Of a stretch of DNA of 64,000 bases, positions 53,506 through 64,000 are shown piece by piece. The stretch comes from Daedaleopsis sinensis (Eukaryota > Basidiomycota > Agaricomycetes > Polyporales > Polyporaceae). The stretch covers positions 2,108,001 through 2,172,000 of the forward strand of contig CM066311.1 in the NCBI GenBank assembly GCA_033807695.1, written 5' to 3'. The notes under the pieces were generated by a model. It was not told the DNA's origin. It saw nothing but the letters and a program-made list of their open reading frames with translations, and made no database searches. How positions within the stretch are numbered: the first letter of the stretch is position 1; each line of letters starts with the position of its first letter. Made by a program: the position numbers and the translations under genes.

Positions 53506-55582
53506 ATGGCCCAGAGGAGTGTAGACAATCACTACCTATCTTTAATCGTGCCTTCGTTTCGCAAATATGCGGATGCGCTCGCCTTCCGGCCCTACATCGG
53601 CCGCACTGACGCCTGGGATAGCGTCACCTACCGAGAACTCGAACATCGCCTAGCGGTCACTCGGGCGCATTGGCAGCGCACGCTTGTCCCGCTCAATCTG
53701 AAGCCACTCGATGTGGTCGGAATGTGGTGCGTACCCATTTCTGAATTTTATCGAAGCAGCTGCATATCGACTGAAACTCCTCCGATCTTAGGCTGACCGG
53801 ACGCAAATGGTCCGATCTCCTGAACAATTTCGCCGTCGCCTCCCTGGGATATACTCCTCAACTCTTCGGCAGTGGCGACTTCACGAACGCTTCGGTCATC
53901 TACGAGCTCATCGCTCAGAGCGGCGGGAAAGCACTCATCATCGATCCCTCTCATATGTCTATGGTCTCCTCTGTAGAGGACGTCCCGGTCCCCCACTTCC
54001 CTCCCCTCGAGGATGAACAGATGCTGCGAGCTATTGACGAGCTGAAGACCGCCGGGCGCGACGATGCTTTGACGTTCGGGATAGAGAGTGTCACCGCGGT
54101 GGGGCGCGACGAGCTGGCGGTGCTGTTCCACTCTTCAGGGACTACCGGTGGCATGCCGAAGATCATCCCGAGCACATACAAGATGGTCCAGGTCACCATC
54201 CTGCACAAGCTGCTAGCAGAAGGCTTCTCCGCGTTAGCACACGAAGATGTGAAGCCAGTCATCAACACGATCGGGAGCACGGCACACATCGCTTCCACTC
54301 ATAGTGGGTCTTGCGCTCCTTTGAAAAGCCGGCATTTCGTGCTGATATTGTCCTTTGTGTCACCCAGTATTCCTCAGCGTGCTGCACGTCGGCGGATGCA
54401 TGGTGCAGACCTCGTCGACAGCGATTGGCGCCGACGAATTCGTGGGGATGAGGCGTGTGTGCGGGCTTTCGCAACTCGTGATCTTCGCGACTTTCCTGTC
54501 CCACATCATCCGTGCAGCGCAGAAGGACGAGAAGGTCAAGGAAGCTCTGAAGGAGATCTACCAGATTTCCCATACAGGTGTCGCGCTGAACAAGGAGGAC
54601 GAAGAGTGGGCGCACGCGAATGATGTCAAAATCGTGGTACGTCACTTCCTTGAACGTAATCTTTAGTCCTATGATATAATCATGGGTTTGTCGCGCAGTC
54701 GTCCTATTCGACAACGGAGACAGGTACAAGAACACTGTATTCAGCAGCGTGTCGATGGGCTCACACAGAATTATCTCATTCAGGTCCTCTCCTGAGAGCT
54801 CGCCGCGGAGGCGATTTCTCCTCCCGCCTCATGCGCCCCATCGAAGGCACAAATCCAGTCTTACTTCCATACAACGCCGAGGAAGGAGGGCCACAGCTGT
54901 TCGAGGTCGCCATCCATGCCGACGCGGATGACTGCCCCCCGCCCCCGCTGATCGCAGAAGACGGGTACTACCACACCAAGGACATCTTCGAGAAGATCGA
55001 TGACGGGTACGTGTACCGCGGGCGTACGGGCGACTGGATCAAGACCGTAGACGGCTTCGTCGACACCAAGTGAGTATCCAGGTGGCTTGCCCATATCTCT
55101 CGACCCCCTCTGAGGATAAGGATGTTCATGTAGGACGATCGAAGACATGGTACGCAAGACGTGTGCGGATGTCGTCTATGACGCTGTCGTCGTCGGAGCG
55201 GGCAAGCCGTTCGCCTGCCTCCTCGTCGAGAGCGCGCAGAGCGGGCTGGACGAAAATGCGCGCAAGGCGGTAGCAAAGACTATTGTCAGCCGAATCGTGG
55301 AGCATAGCAGCCGACTGTTCCCGCATGAACGTATCGAGGACGCGAGGAGGGTCCTTGTCGTTGATAAGGGCACTTTCATACGGACCCAGGTGCGCTATTC
55401 TCGTAATTGTTGCTAGTAGCGTGTCGCTAACATGTTTGAATCGATTTAGCTCAAGGGCAACGTGCGGTGCGTGAATAGTTTGCGACGATGTAGGTTCTCG
55501 GATAACTGAGAGGATCTATAGTCGCCCTGCTACCGAAGCATTGCTCGCGACCGAGTTGGAAGCTATTTACGATGCGGCATAG
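53506..55582 (+). CDS. Stand-alone adenylate-forming (AMP-binding) enzyme
   Basis: ANL-superfamily enzyme that activates a carboxylate as acyl-AMP. The start is MAQRSVDNHYLSLIVPSFRK; an intron near 53727-53793 joins KPLDVVGMW to LTGRKWSDLLNNFAVASLGY. Signature loops are all present: LFHSSGTTGGMPKIIPST (P-loop, 54124-54177), SSYSTTETG (54700-54722), YYHTKDIFEKIDDGYVYRGR plus TGDWIK (54967-55030), and the C-terminal lysine motif LKGNVR (about 55450-55467), reached across two small introns. The final exon RPATEALLATELEAIYDAA stops at 55582. About 500-550 residues, with no carrier-protein or reductase domain behind it, so it is an acyl-CoA-synthetase-like or NRPS-like single module. No clear secondary metabolite neighbours. 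The substrate is unknown. Confidence 0.85.
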
Positions 55583-56782
55583 AACAGACCTGGGCCTTGA
55601 AAGTAGAAGGGTTGAGGATAAGTATGTATGAGATGCGAAGAGACCACTATGACACTAGCGGTTCGACGGTACTGATGTACGGTACGAGACAACGTTGATT
55701 GACCTAGACCACTCACTGTGCAATGAGCTACGATTCAAGAAGGCAACCTTCACACAACGCCGCGGCATACGCAACCGCAAGTCATTCATTCGCCACGCGC
55801 CTCCGTGCCTACGAGTCGACGCCTTCAAATCTGAGAGGTCTCTCGTATCTCGTGCTGATCGCCCCGACTTCGATCGTTCACCGATATTTTCGGGGCTGGT
55901 TGAATACCGTCCGTGCTTCTTTGGTGAGGTATGTCATTTCCCCATTGACACCGGATGCCGTGTGCCTGATCTGCGCTGCTTCGTCGATGAACTGACTTCA
56001 AACCGTCCCATGGCGTATATGCGAGCTGGCCCGCAGATCGTGCTTTCAAGTCGGATCGAGTTGCATCTTAGCACTGGCACAGTCAGTGTGTTTTTCGTCG
56101 ACCTGACTAGACGATTCGGACACCGTTGGCCCTCCGGAGGAACCACGTCGGACGGGCTGGTTCGGCTCGTCGATCGCGGCGACCTGGGCTCGGCTTACCC
56201 TTGGAAGATTGGGAATGACGACCAACGCCGTCTCAGCAGCGTTCTTCTCCAAGGGGACTTCCGTCGGTGCACCCCACAAACTCCGGCTCAACTGTAGAGG
56301 CACTATTTCTCGTACGCTGGACCCGTGCACGTATACGACCACGAATTCTATGTTCTTACTACGGTACGCATACGCTTCTCAAATCGCATGAGTGAGCTCA
56401 CATGACGAACTGTCCCACCGGGGGGCTTCAAGCAGTGCAACGAGCCGTTACATTGGGAACACATCGCGAGCAAAGTCCAAATAAGCCTTCGCTTTGTCAA
56501 GGCGTCACATCTTGGATATGAGCTGTGTACACGCGACATTTAGAATGTATCCAGGATGTGACGCCAAAACGTGCGGCATTCTGAATATTTCCAGCATATT
56601 TCTTGTACGAGACACCGCGGTCTTGTTTTAATCATGATCACGATGTAAGTAACTGAAATGTTAGAGTTACATCGGCCACTGATCATACCCACGGTGTCCG
56701 ATGCTACACAGCCGGACAGCCGGACAGCCGGACAGCCATGAATCTCACTGCCCTCGCTGCGCCGTAGCGGGGTGTATAAGAG
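55583..56782. other. Intergenic; no gene supported
   Basis: 1.2 kb. A 200-residue open frame at 55695-56297 (+) has no recognisable domain, and competing frames on both strands are equally open, so it is not called. CCGGACAGC is repeated three times in tandem at 56711-56737. Confidence 0.4.
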
Positions 56783-58064
56783 GTGCCGAGGATTACAGGA
56801 AGATGCTTGAAGAACTCAACTTCATCCCTCATAGTGTCCACAGGAGTCTCAGTAAGAACCGTAACCACTGCGGCACCTCCATGTCGCTTTCGTTCACCCC
56901 CTCTCCTCCTCTCCAGCCCGTCGACGGCTCTCCCTGGCGAGATCATCCAGTCTATCGTGGACCGCTATGCAGAAGACTCTCGCACGCTGGGAATCTCCAG
57001 CATGATCTCTCGTAGCTGGCTCCCCTACTCCCGCTACCGTCTCTTTCGCAACACGATTTGCTACATCAAGCACCCTTCATCCTTGGACGACTTTCTCACC
57101 TTCTTTCACACCTCGTCGGATATCGCGCCATACGTTCGCTCTCTCAAGCTGGTGGGACGTCCGTGCGAGCCCCATGCCACGCTTGTGATCGAGGATCTGA
57201 GACGAGTCCTCGCGACGTTTTTCCAACTCAAGCGACTCGCGATCGAGCGGCTCACGCTCTCATCTCGCGCCGACCCCGTGCTTGATGGCGACTCGAAGCT
57301 CCAGGTCGTGGCAATTCCGAGCGTAGTACTCACCGAGCTCCGTCTCTGCCGTATCTCCTGCGATGATGCAACGGCAGGGGCCTTCAACGTGCTGAGGAGT
57401 TGGGTCGGATCGTCCAGCCCATCCTACTGCTTGTCCATCGCCAGCCACAGCGATCTCAAGACTTTTCGGACATTCGTCGAATCGTTCGGGCCGCAGATCA
57501 CGCGTCTCTCCCTGATCACCCTAGGGTACTTCGTTCCTCTAAGGTCATGGCTCACAGGCTACTCCGAAGATGACGCCGGTATGCAGGCCTGTCATTAATA
57601 CTAATAGAATGCCGAGCGCTGACATTGCGACTCGCTCACTACCAGATAGTTTAGGCGAAATAGAGTTCATGTCGCTCGCGCCTTGCACATCCCTCACCGA
57701 GCTCGTATTCTATATCACTTCCGCCAGCGGTCTCGACGACGACAGCCAGTTTCTATCCGACACCCCTCCGGACACGCTCCGCCGCGTCACGCTACGCTTC
57801 CAGTGGTGCGCCCCGCACACCACGCGCACGATGCGCGCGCATAACGCCCTGAGCGACCCGCCTCACCCGCACGGGTGGATGGACATCAGCCCCGAGCTGT
57901 GGAAGATCCTGGAGAACGCGCTGCTGTCGCTACCCGCACTGGACACGCTGGTATGCGTCCTGTGCGACCGGCGGGCTCGTCGGGATTCGAGTGATCGGTC
58001 GCCCAGTGAGTGTCGAGTGTGTCTTGCAACAGCTCCGGATGCAAGCTCACAGGCAGCACTGTAA
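56783..58064 (+). CDS. F-box-like protein with leucine-rich region
   Basis: The conserved part begins at TALPGEIIQSIVDRYAEDSR and LGISSMISRSWLPYSRYRLF, the F-box-like opening of a very large Agaricomycetes family of putative SCF substrate adaptors. Leucine-patterned segments follow (VRSLKLVGRPCEPHATLV, LATFFQLKRLAIERLTL, VVLTELRLCRISCDDATA). An intron at about 57580-57644 leads to LGEIEFMSLAPCTSLTELVF, DTPPDTLRRVTLRFQWC and ENALLSLPALDTLVCVL, ending at 58064. ATG 56783 is the only in-frame start found without an extra intron and its first 35 residues look non-conserved, so the true start may be on another upstream exon. About 410 residues. The partner and target are unknown. Confidence 0.7.
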
Positions 58065-61000
58065 TTGAAACAGACCACGATCAAGTTTCATGTCTCCTGA
58101 ATCGCTCGTTCCATACGCATAATCATTACTGGGGTAGCGCTACACAAGTTCGAGGCCAACTTCGAGCTCTTCTTGGCTAGGGAGATCATCTCGGTCTACA
58201 GTAGAGTCCTAGGTGTCATAAAACCAGGCTGTACAGTCGGACTTCTAAGTTGAAAGCCTTGACACATTGTGATGCGAAACTTGAAAGTGTGCTGAATGGT
58301 GGTGAGACGTACCAAAGTCTCAGCGGGCGTCGCACACACCGATCCAGTCATCAAGTCGTGACAGGGTCCCCAGAGCCGAGTTCCACTCCACGATGAAAGT
58401 GCAAGGAGAGCATGCAAGTTACGGACGCACATCGATCTCGTCGAGACTAGACCCATCTAATCTATGACTGTTGAGTAAATCGGTACTAGCGATCGAGGCA
58501 AGAGGGTGTTCAATCACGACTTCAGATCGAATGGACATACTTAGAGGAAGTGAGAGGATGCTTACATATCGTCTCGGACTAAGATTGACAAGGCTACCCG
58601 ACGAGAAGCTCTTGGAGGTGACCTGGCACTCCACACGTGAAGGCAATGCGTTGAGGTAACAAAGCGAGTCATCCAGACGGAGGCTTGACCGCCGATCGCC
58701 TGTCCGTCCGATGGCTTGCCAAACGATGCCGTTGAGCAGACCCGTGCGCGTACCAGTTCTTTGCGGCCGCTCGAGGAAGTCGCCTGCATGTTAGCCTCGC
58801 TGTGATTTATCTTGGAAATAGAGAAGCGCAGCTGGGGTACGCGTAGACAGCCGTCGTAGTCGATTGATCGCGGGTCGCCGTGTAAACCACTGCGGTCTAG
58901 GTCTAGGAGAGCGAAATGTGGGCACGAAGGGCTGCCGCAATTGGATGGCGAGGTGGCGAGGTGGGCACAGGGGACGAAGGGTTTGTCGGTGGCAGTGGGT
59001 GAATGTGGCGCTGAGCGTGCCCCAGTCCGAAGATTACATTCCCCGCCCTCTCACGCCTCCTCACGCATGCCGACCTCGGCGTCGTCCCAGAGGGTTCAAA
59101 GTTCAACTCTCCAACAGCTGACCGACCATATCAGCAAGCGCGTTCCTAACGACACAGTCGCCGTGTCCGGACGTCTAAGATGAAAGGGCCCCACCTTAGA
59201 GCCCTGGACCACCGTGACACTATGGCACGAGAGTTCAATCAAGAAATCGGCTCACTGGACAGATGGCGCATGAACCCACCCTCGTCTGCTTCCACCCTCG
59301 GTTAAGGCTGCGAGAACACATGAAGGCGCACTGGAAGGTGCCCTTGAAACGTCGCCGGCGACCAGACGGCTTCGGACTCCTTGGGAGATGGGCCATATGG
59401 CAAGGCACCGCACTACGCATTGCGAGCTTCCGATAGAGCGAGCGCACGATCTGCGCCTGATGACCCTGCATGTCTGGGAGTCAGCATCCGCGAGGACCTC
59501 GCAGCGGCAGCCTAGCGGCTAGACGGTTCATCATCGGGAATGTGACGAATTGATCACATCTCGTTGGGCTGAACGCGGCGCGCAGTGACTAGTGCGACAG
59601 CGAGCGGGACGCGGTGAAGACGGGGGTGGTTCCCTGCGTCCATGCGCTGCGGCAGGCGGGGATTCGATTCTCGAAGAGAGCTCCAGTTACGTCCGCATGG
59701 TTTGTGATTCTACCGCCGGCAACTTCAGCCGCAAACTCCTCCTATTTGATATTTCCAAGGCCGCGAAGAGACGTAGCATTGCATGGTTAGCGTACAGCCC
59801 AGGAGAAAAGGCACATGCTACTTACAGACCGCCCGGCCGAGGTCATAGCACCCAGCACTCCATTGATACTGTCACAAAGGGTTCAGGAGCGTCGGACCCA
59901 GTACCCGGACTTGTTCGGTTGTCGGCGGGACTGGGAGCTCCTCCGACAGTCGTCTCCGCGGATGATACAGGGGCATATCAATGTTTGAGGCGTTCGAAGC
60001 TAGTTCATGACATCAGTAGCCGGATAGTTAATAGTTGCGATTTCGTCTCGCTGTGATGCTTCGCTGTGACATGATATCAGACAAGGCAGTCCCTACGTAC
60101 TAAATTGTTACTCACCGTTAGATCCGGGCGGATAGCAGGACCCACGCACGGATCTCATCGTATCTCGCATAGCCCAGCTGCTTCGCACCAGAGCCTGTCA
60201 TGCTATGTACGTAGTCGGGCACGCCAATGATCACCCGACGACCACATGCTGGATGGTTACGCCAAGATACTTCTTTGACCTTCGCATCTTCACCATCCGG
60301 ACTTCGATGCATACAGACTCCGACTCGACACGGAAGCGATTTCGGCGGTGAGATGCATCCGCTAGGTAAGGTCAGGAAACAGGGAACGGTAGGCGTCGGC
60401 ACGCAACCTTCGGCCTCATCTTCCGACGCCGGATCCTCGCTGTAGCGGGTTAGTCTCGATTGGCGGAGTTCGACCAGGTTAAGGGAGACATACATATAGC
60501 CTCCGTCACTTGAAGATGCGGTGGATCAGTCTCCGAAGGCTGTCTTAAGCGCGAACACGTTGCTGATCTGCTCAAACGTGTTCTAGGGTCGAGGCCAGGA
60601 CGAATAACCCTGGGCGAGTTTCAAGCGCTGAAATGTAGCTGACAACTCCGCCATACAATCCGGAGCGTGTACAGCATATCGTACGACAGTTCATGTACGG
60701 CTGCATTTGCGTGGTGGAGCCTTGCCCTCCTCCTCCTTGTAGAAAGTTGACTGTCAGGCGTATCATGTGTCATCGAGTCCTCGGGGAACACACCTCAGAC
60801 TGATGATATTCAAGAACTTGGGTTTCCTCGGATAGCACTGAGTTGATTTCTACTACGCGCGCCTTAAACCATCTGTACACCCGATAGGGAGAGGACGCGG
60901 CGCATCGGCAGCTCTTGACTAGCGCAGTGGCAGTTAGTACCGTGACAACCGTCATTGTACCCTGTATCACGTTTGTGAGCTAATTCTATTCAATACTCAG

Positions 61001-61735
61001 CGGAGTCGTCACTAACTTGAACTAGGTCGGCGACATCGCGTTAAGTTTGGAGTCGACCGTTCTGGGTCCGGCGAACTTCATCATATGAGCCTTTTCAAGT
61101 TAACAACGTTGTCGTTAATGAAGAGATAGTAAAGCGATATCTCCTAGAGTATCCTGCGGTGCTTCTCATCCTCGATGAGCGCCATAATACCCCTGCTTTC
61201 TTGCAAGCAACTCGTCTTCGACTCTACGGAGAGTCGTCAGTAACTGTTGAGGAAGGTGGTAACTTTGACAAGTTGCAGTAGCGCTCGTGACGTTACGTCG
61301 ACGGTTACCGCTCAGGAAGCGGTCCGAGCCTCCGCTTCGCGCGCTAAGACTTTTTGCCAACAACGTTCATCTTCGAATTCGTCAACAAGGTCTACAAGCC
61401 CCAGCTCCAGCTGACCCTCTTCTTGGAAAGTATGTGAAACGTTTGAGAAATACTAGTTGCGTTCAGTTGTGCTCACATATGACCACTCAAGGGCGCTCTT
61501 AACACACGCGTTGTGCCCCGAAGGTATATCTGCATGCCATGGAGTGACGATATCATGCCAAATCTTGTACCGAACTTGGCACATTTTCACTCTTCTGTCA
61601 GCGCATCGCCCAAACTTCTGGGATCGATAGACGTTGTGCTTGGTCTTTACGAGGCAGTAATGGCGGTCATGAGACCGGTTCACTGGCACATGAGGGGCTG
61701 GTCAGACGCAGCGATACGGTGGTAGTACTTAAGCG
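58065..61735. other. Long stretch without a supportable gene
   Basis: 3.7 kb. Frames such as 59592-60056 (+) and 60118-60495, 60572-60766 and 60770-60970 (-) are open but show no domain. The last three could be exons of a small gene starting at 60970 with a hydrophobic N-terminus (MTVVTVLTATALVKSC), but I could not join them convincingly. Confidence 0.4.
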
Positions 61736-62497
61736 ATGATACCCAACGACCTCGAGAGGAGGGCAGCGCCCAGGAGAGTCGTATCGGACTATCCGTCATT
61801 TGACGCAGCGCCAGGTCGAGCGATCGATACTGCTAATCTCTTCTTCGGACCATGGGAATCAAGCCGCTTCACCGTTCAACATCCTCGCCGTGGTTGACTC
61901 CTCTCTCAACATCTCTGCCAACCAACGAAACGTGCCGTAGGGTCTATACTGCCCTCGAGCGTGGGATCCCAGAGTTTATCGTCGCGTCTCTCAGGCTCGG
62001 CAACAGCCCCAAGGGCGTCCGACGGTCCACGACGTCTACTGCTCGCGCTGCGGACACCTGACCGCGTTCCGCAACCCGACCGGCGACGAGGGCGGCATGT
62101 GGCACATCTCTTATGCCCCAGTAAGCGTCGCCCCTCCGCAGTGACCCCTCTGCATGGCGTGCTCGAGCTCACACCGTCCATAGGAGTACGACCGGGCCAT
62201 GCGCGCCTTCGAGTGTGCGAAGCGCGAGGACGTCGGACGCGATGCTTCGCAAGCTGTGCCCGAGCTCTGGAAGAAGCCGATGCGGACGACACCCCCTCAG
62301 AGTCTGCGGGGGCGACGAGCCCCCCGGGCCCCAGGTGGATCGCAAAGCGCGAGAAGACCACTGCGGGCGACGCTGTAATTCCACTGGTAGGTGATGCGCA
62401 CTGGCACGACGTCAGCCCTCGCTGGCACCCGTATTGGCTCCGACTCGGAAAGCGCGCACCGGCCGCCTGGATCGGCCGGTGGGACGTGAAGCTTTGA
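61736..62497 (+). pseudogene. Unknown gene, probably frameshifted
   Basis: ATG 61736 opens MIPNDLERRAAPRRVVSDYP. Further on, another frame reads VYCSRCGHLTAFRNPTGDEG and GMWHISYAP, with a CxxC that could belong to a zinc site, followed by a good intron (62110-62184, GTAAGC...TCCATAG). EYDRAMRAFECAKREDVGR then follows. About 62265-62280 the coding signal moves to another frame (DDTPSESAGATSPPGPRW, WIAKREKTTAGDAVI, HDVSPRWHPYWLRLGK) ending at TGA 62497. Strong G/C at third positions supports coding in both parts. Either a short intron was missed or there is a single-base shift. No family recognised. Confidence 0.35.
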
Positions 62498-64000
62498 AGC
62501 GCGGCCCGGGAGAGCACAGCGCGGGCGAGGGAACGGATGGCGTGCATGCGACATAGGACGACTCGGACTCGAAGCTCGCTGGCCCTCTCAGGCGCGAAAG
62601 CGTCGACGAGGCAGCTGTCTCCGCCGCTCTGGGCTGGACCCATCCGAGCCCGGCGAGCCGCTTCTTCTGGAGTGTGAAGCGCGACTCTGATGAGACCACG
62701 CCTAACTCTGTCATTGAGACCGGAGGGGCGAAGACAGTACGGGAAGGAAATGTTCTTGGCAAGTTGCTTGCGGTTGTACTCCAAATCTTGCACGCGTCGG
62801 GGACCGTCCGAGAACGCGATGAGTTCGGTGCATTCCATTTGAGTATTGTGTTTGCAGTGATGGATTCGCTCGATTATCGATAGCTACGGATGTTCATGCA
62901 CATGGTCAGACGTGCCGAACTTACTCAGACACGTACATGTACAGGTTCGCAGTCCCCACGAATGTCGGCCAAATCAAGTTGTATGATATCATCATTGTGC
63001 CGTACTATACGCCGGATTAGAGAGAAAGACAAAGCGTAGAGGTAACGGACTTCGTGCCCGTCCAAGTCGCGTTGCCGGTCCGCTGACGAGCCCGCTGACT
63101 CTGCCTCCGGGTCCGACCGAGCTGTCGCGGGAGAAGCGTGCTCGGACGGGAAGGACGGCTGGCAAGGATGATACATATCGGCGCAAGATCGACCTCGGAT
63201 AGTGGGCTGTAGCGGGAGGGCATACTACTAGCCCGTGTGGTGAGGACTGTGCCCGCGAGGATGACGTTGAGGACGTCAAGCAGCAGGCAGGAGGATCGAC
63301 GCGGTTTGGAAAGGCTTGGATGGTATGACGCGGACGCGCGGTGATATGGGGTAGGTCGACAACGCTCGGGTGTACGGTGAGTCAGCGTGCAGTGTGTACG
63401 GCGGGCGTTGTGCAGCTGAGTTCGCGCTCTTGGCTAGGGCGGGCGACACAGTTTGCGCTAGCCCGTCCGTCCGTCCATCCGTGCGTCTCATCCAGAGCCC
63501 GCGCACGTCGGCCGCCCGAACCACGATAGGGCCAACGCGTGCCCAACTTGTAGCGCCACTTCCCAAGCCCAGAAACGTATACGTCGTACTTTTCAGAGTA
63601 CCCCCTGCCAAATCCGGAGCGCGCGCCCCACTCGGCCAGGACCAGCGACCGCAACGGGGTGCATTGCTGCCAGTGATTATGTGGTGGGTACTGCCCGTCG
63701 GGCCCGTCGGGCCTCAAGCGCAAGGTGCAGCTGCTTCGCGGGCAAGATGTTGAGTAATGAGCGCTGAGCGCCGAGCGGCACTGGCAACGTGCCATGGCCA
63801 GTGCGCGGGTGTACCGGCGTGTACTCAGTCATCGTCAAGCTCCAGACGTAAAAGCGCGTCACGGCGAAGCGCACCGCGCGTCCCCACAGCCTGCGCAGGT
63901 CACAAGCCCTGCCGCGAGCCGCGAGCCGTGAGCCGCGAGCCGTGGATCACCTGCCCACGAGTTGGAGTGACGAAGCACACCCTTCGCATCGCATCGGCAT
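62498..64000. other. Right end of window, no gene supported
   Basis: GC-rich with overlapping open frames on both strands that cancel each other as evidence. A short 14-base-type repeat (GAGCCGCGAGCCGT and variants) runs from about 63905 to 63945. Confidence 0.4.

Noticed and set aside
61906..62838. 310-residue - strand ORF
   Set aside because: Arg/Ser-rich antisense frame over a region where the + strand has a proper intron and better codon pattern.

Overview
The window is nuclear DNA from a basidiomycete of the Agaricomycetes, probably a polypore-like wood decayer. Genes are broken by many short GT-AG introns of about 45-75 bases. The gene content is typical of that group: an AA9-like lytic polysaccharide monooxygenase, two cytochrome P450s, DUF6533-type and other multi-pass membrane proteins, a mitochondrial methionyl-tRNA formyltransferase, an F-box-like protein and basidiomycete DNA transposons. 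Exon joins given here were worked out by hand from splice signals and reading frame.

Layout. 1-3703 (-): N-terminal and central part of the mismatch repair protein MSH6, cut by the window edge, with three MluI-type ACGCGT boxes in its promoter. 4025-6856 (+): spliced gene of an unnamed basidiomycete family. 7520-7943 (-): broken BTB/POZ gene. 8840-11050 (+): P450 with a damaged I-helix. 11360-12682 (-): secreted LPMO-like protein fused to a CFEM domain. 14008-15550 (-): mitochondrial formyltransferase, fully reconstructed in eight exons.

16863-27815 is a 10.95-kb element bounded by inverted repeats (48 of 53 bases match). It has no recognisable transposase. It carries four ORFs, one with a Zn2Cys6-like cluster, a G-rich minisatellite, and more than 40 CCGATCGG-like sites spaced 34-35 bases apart, some exactly 35. 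Its right end abuts a DUF6533 gene that lacks a start codon.

About 29.54-37.66 kb is a second element, of the Plavaka type. It has an apparently complete transposase (+), a divergent DUF6532-like ORF (-), a 78-base tandem array between them, and CAGGT/AGGCCC-rich ends.

From 37.86 to 46.24 kb two paralogous multi-pass membrane protein genes flank an apparently intact P450. 46868-52507 (-) is a NUM1/ApsA/Mcp5-type cortical anchor with a C-terminal PH domain. Its disordered middle has about 13 motifs resembling binding sites for the dynein light chain LC8. 53506-55582 (+) is a stand-alone adenylate-forming enzyme and 56783-58064 (+) an F-box-like protein. The last 6 kb holds only one uncertain, frameshifted gene and no other coding region I can support.

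The strongest candidate for something undescribed is the 16.9-27.8 kb element: a helically phased lattice of palindromic sites together with an encoded zinc-cluster protein of the kind that reads CCG/CGG triplets.
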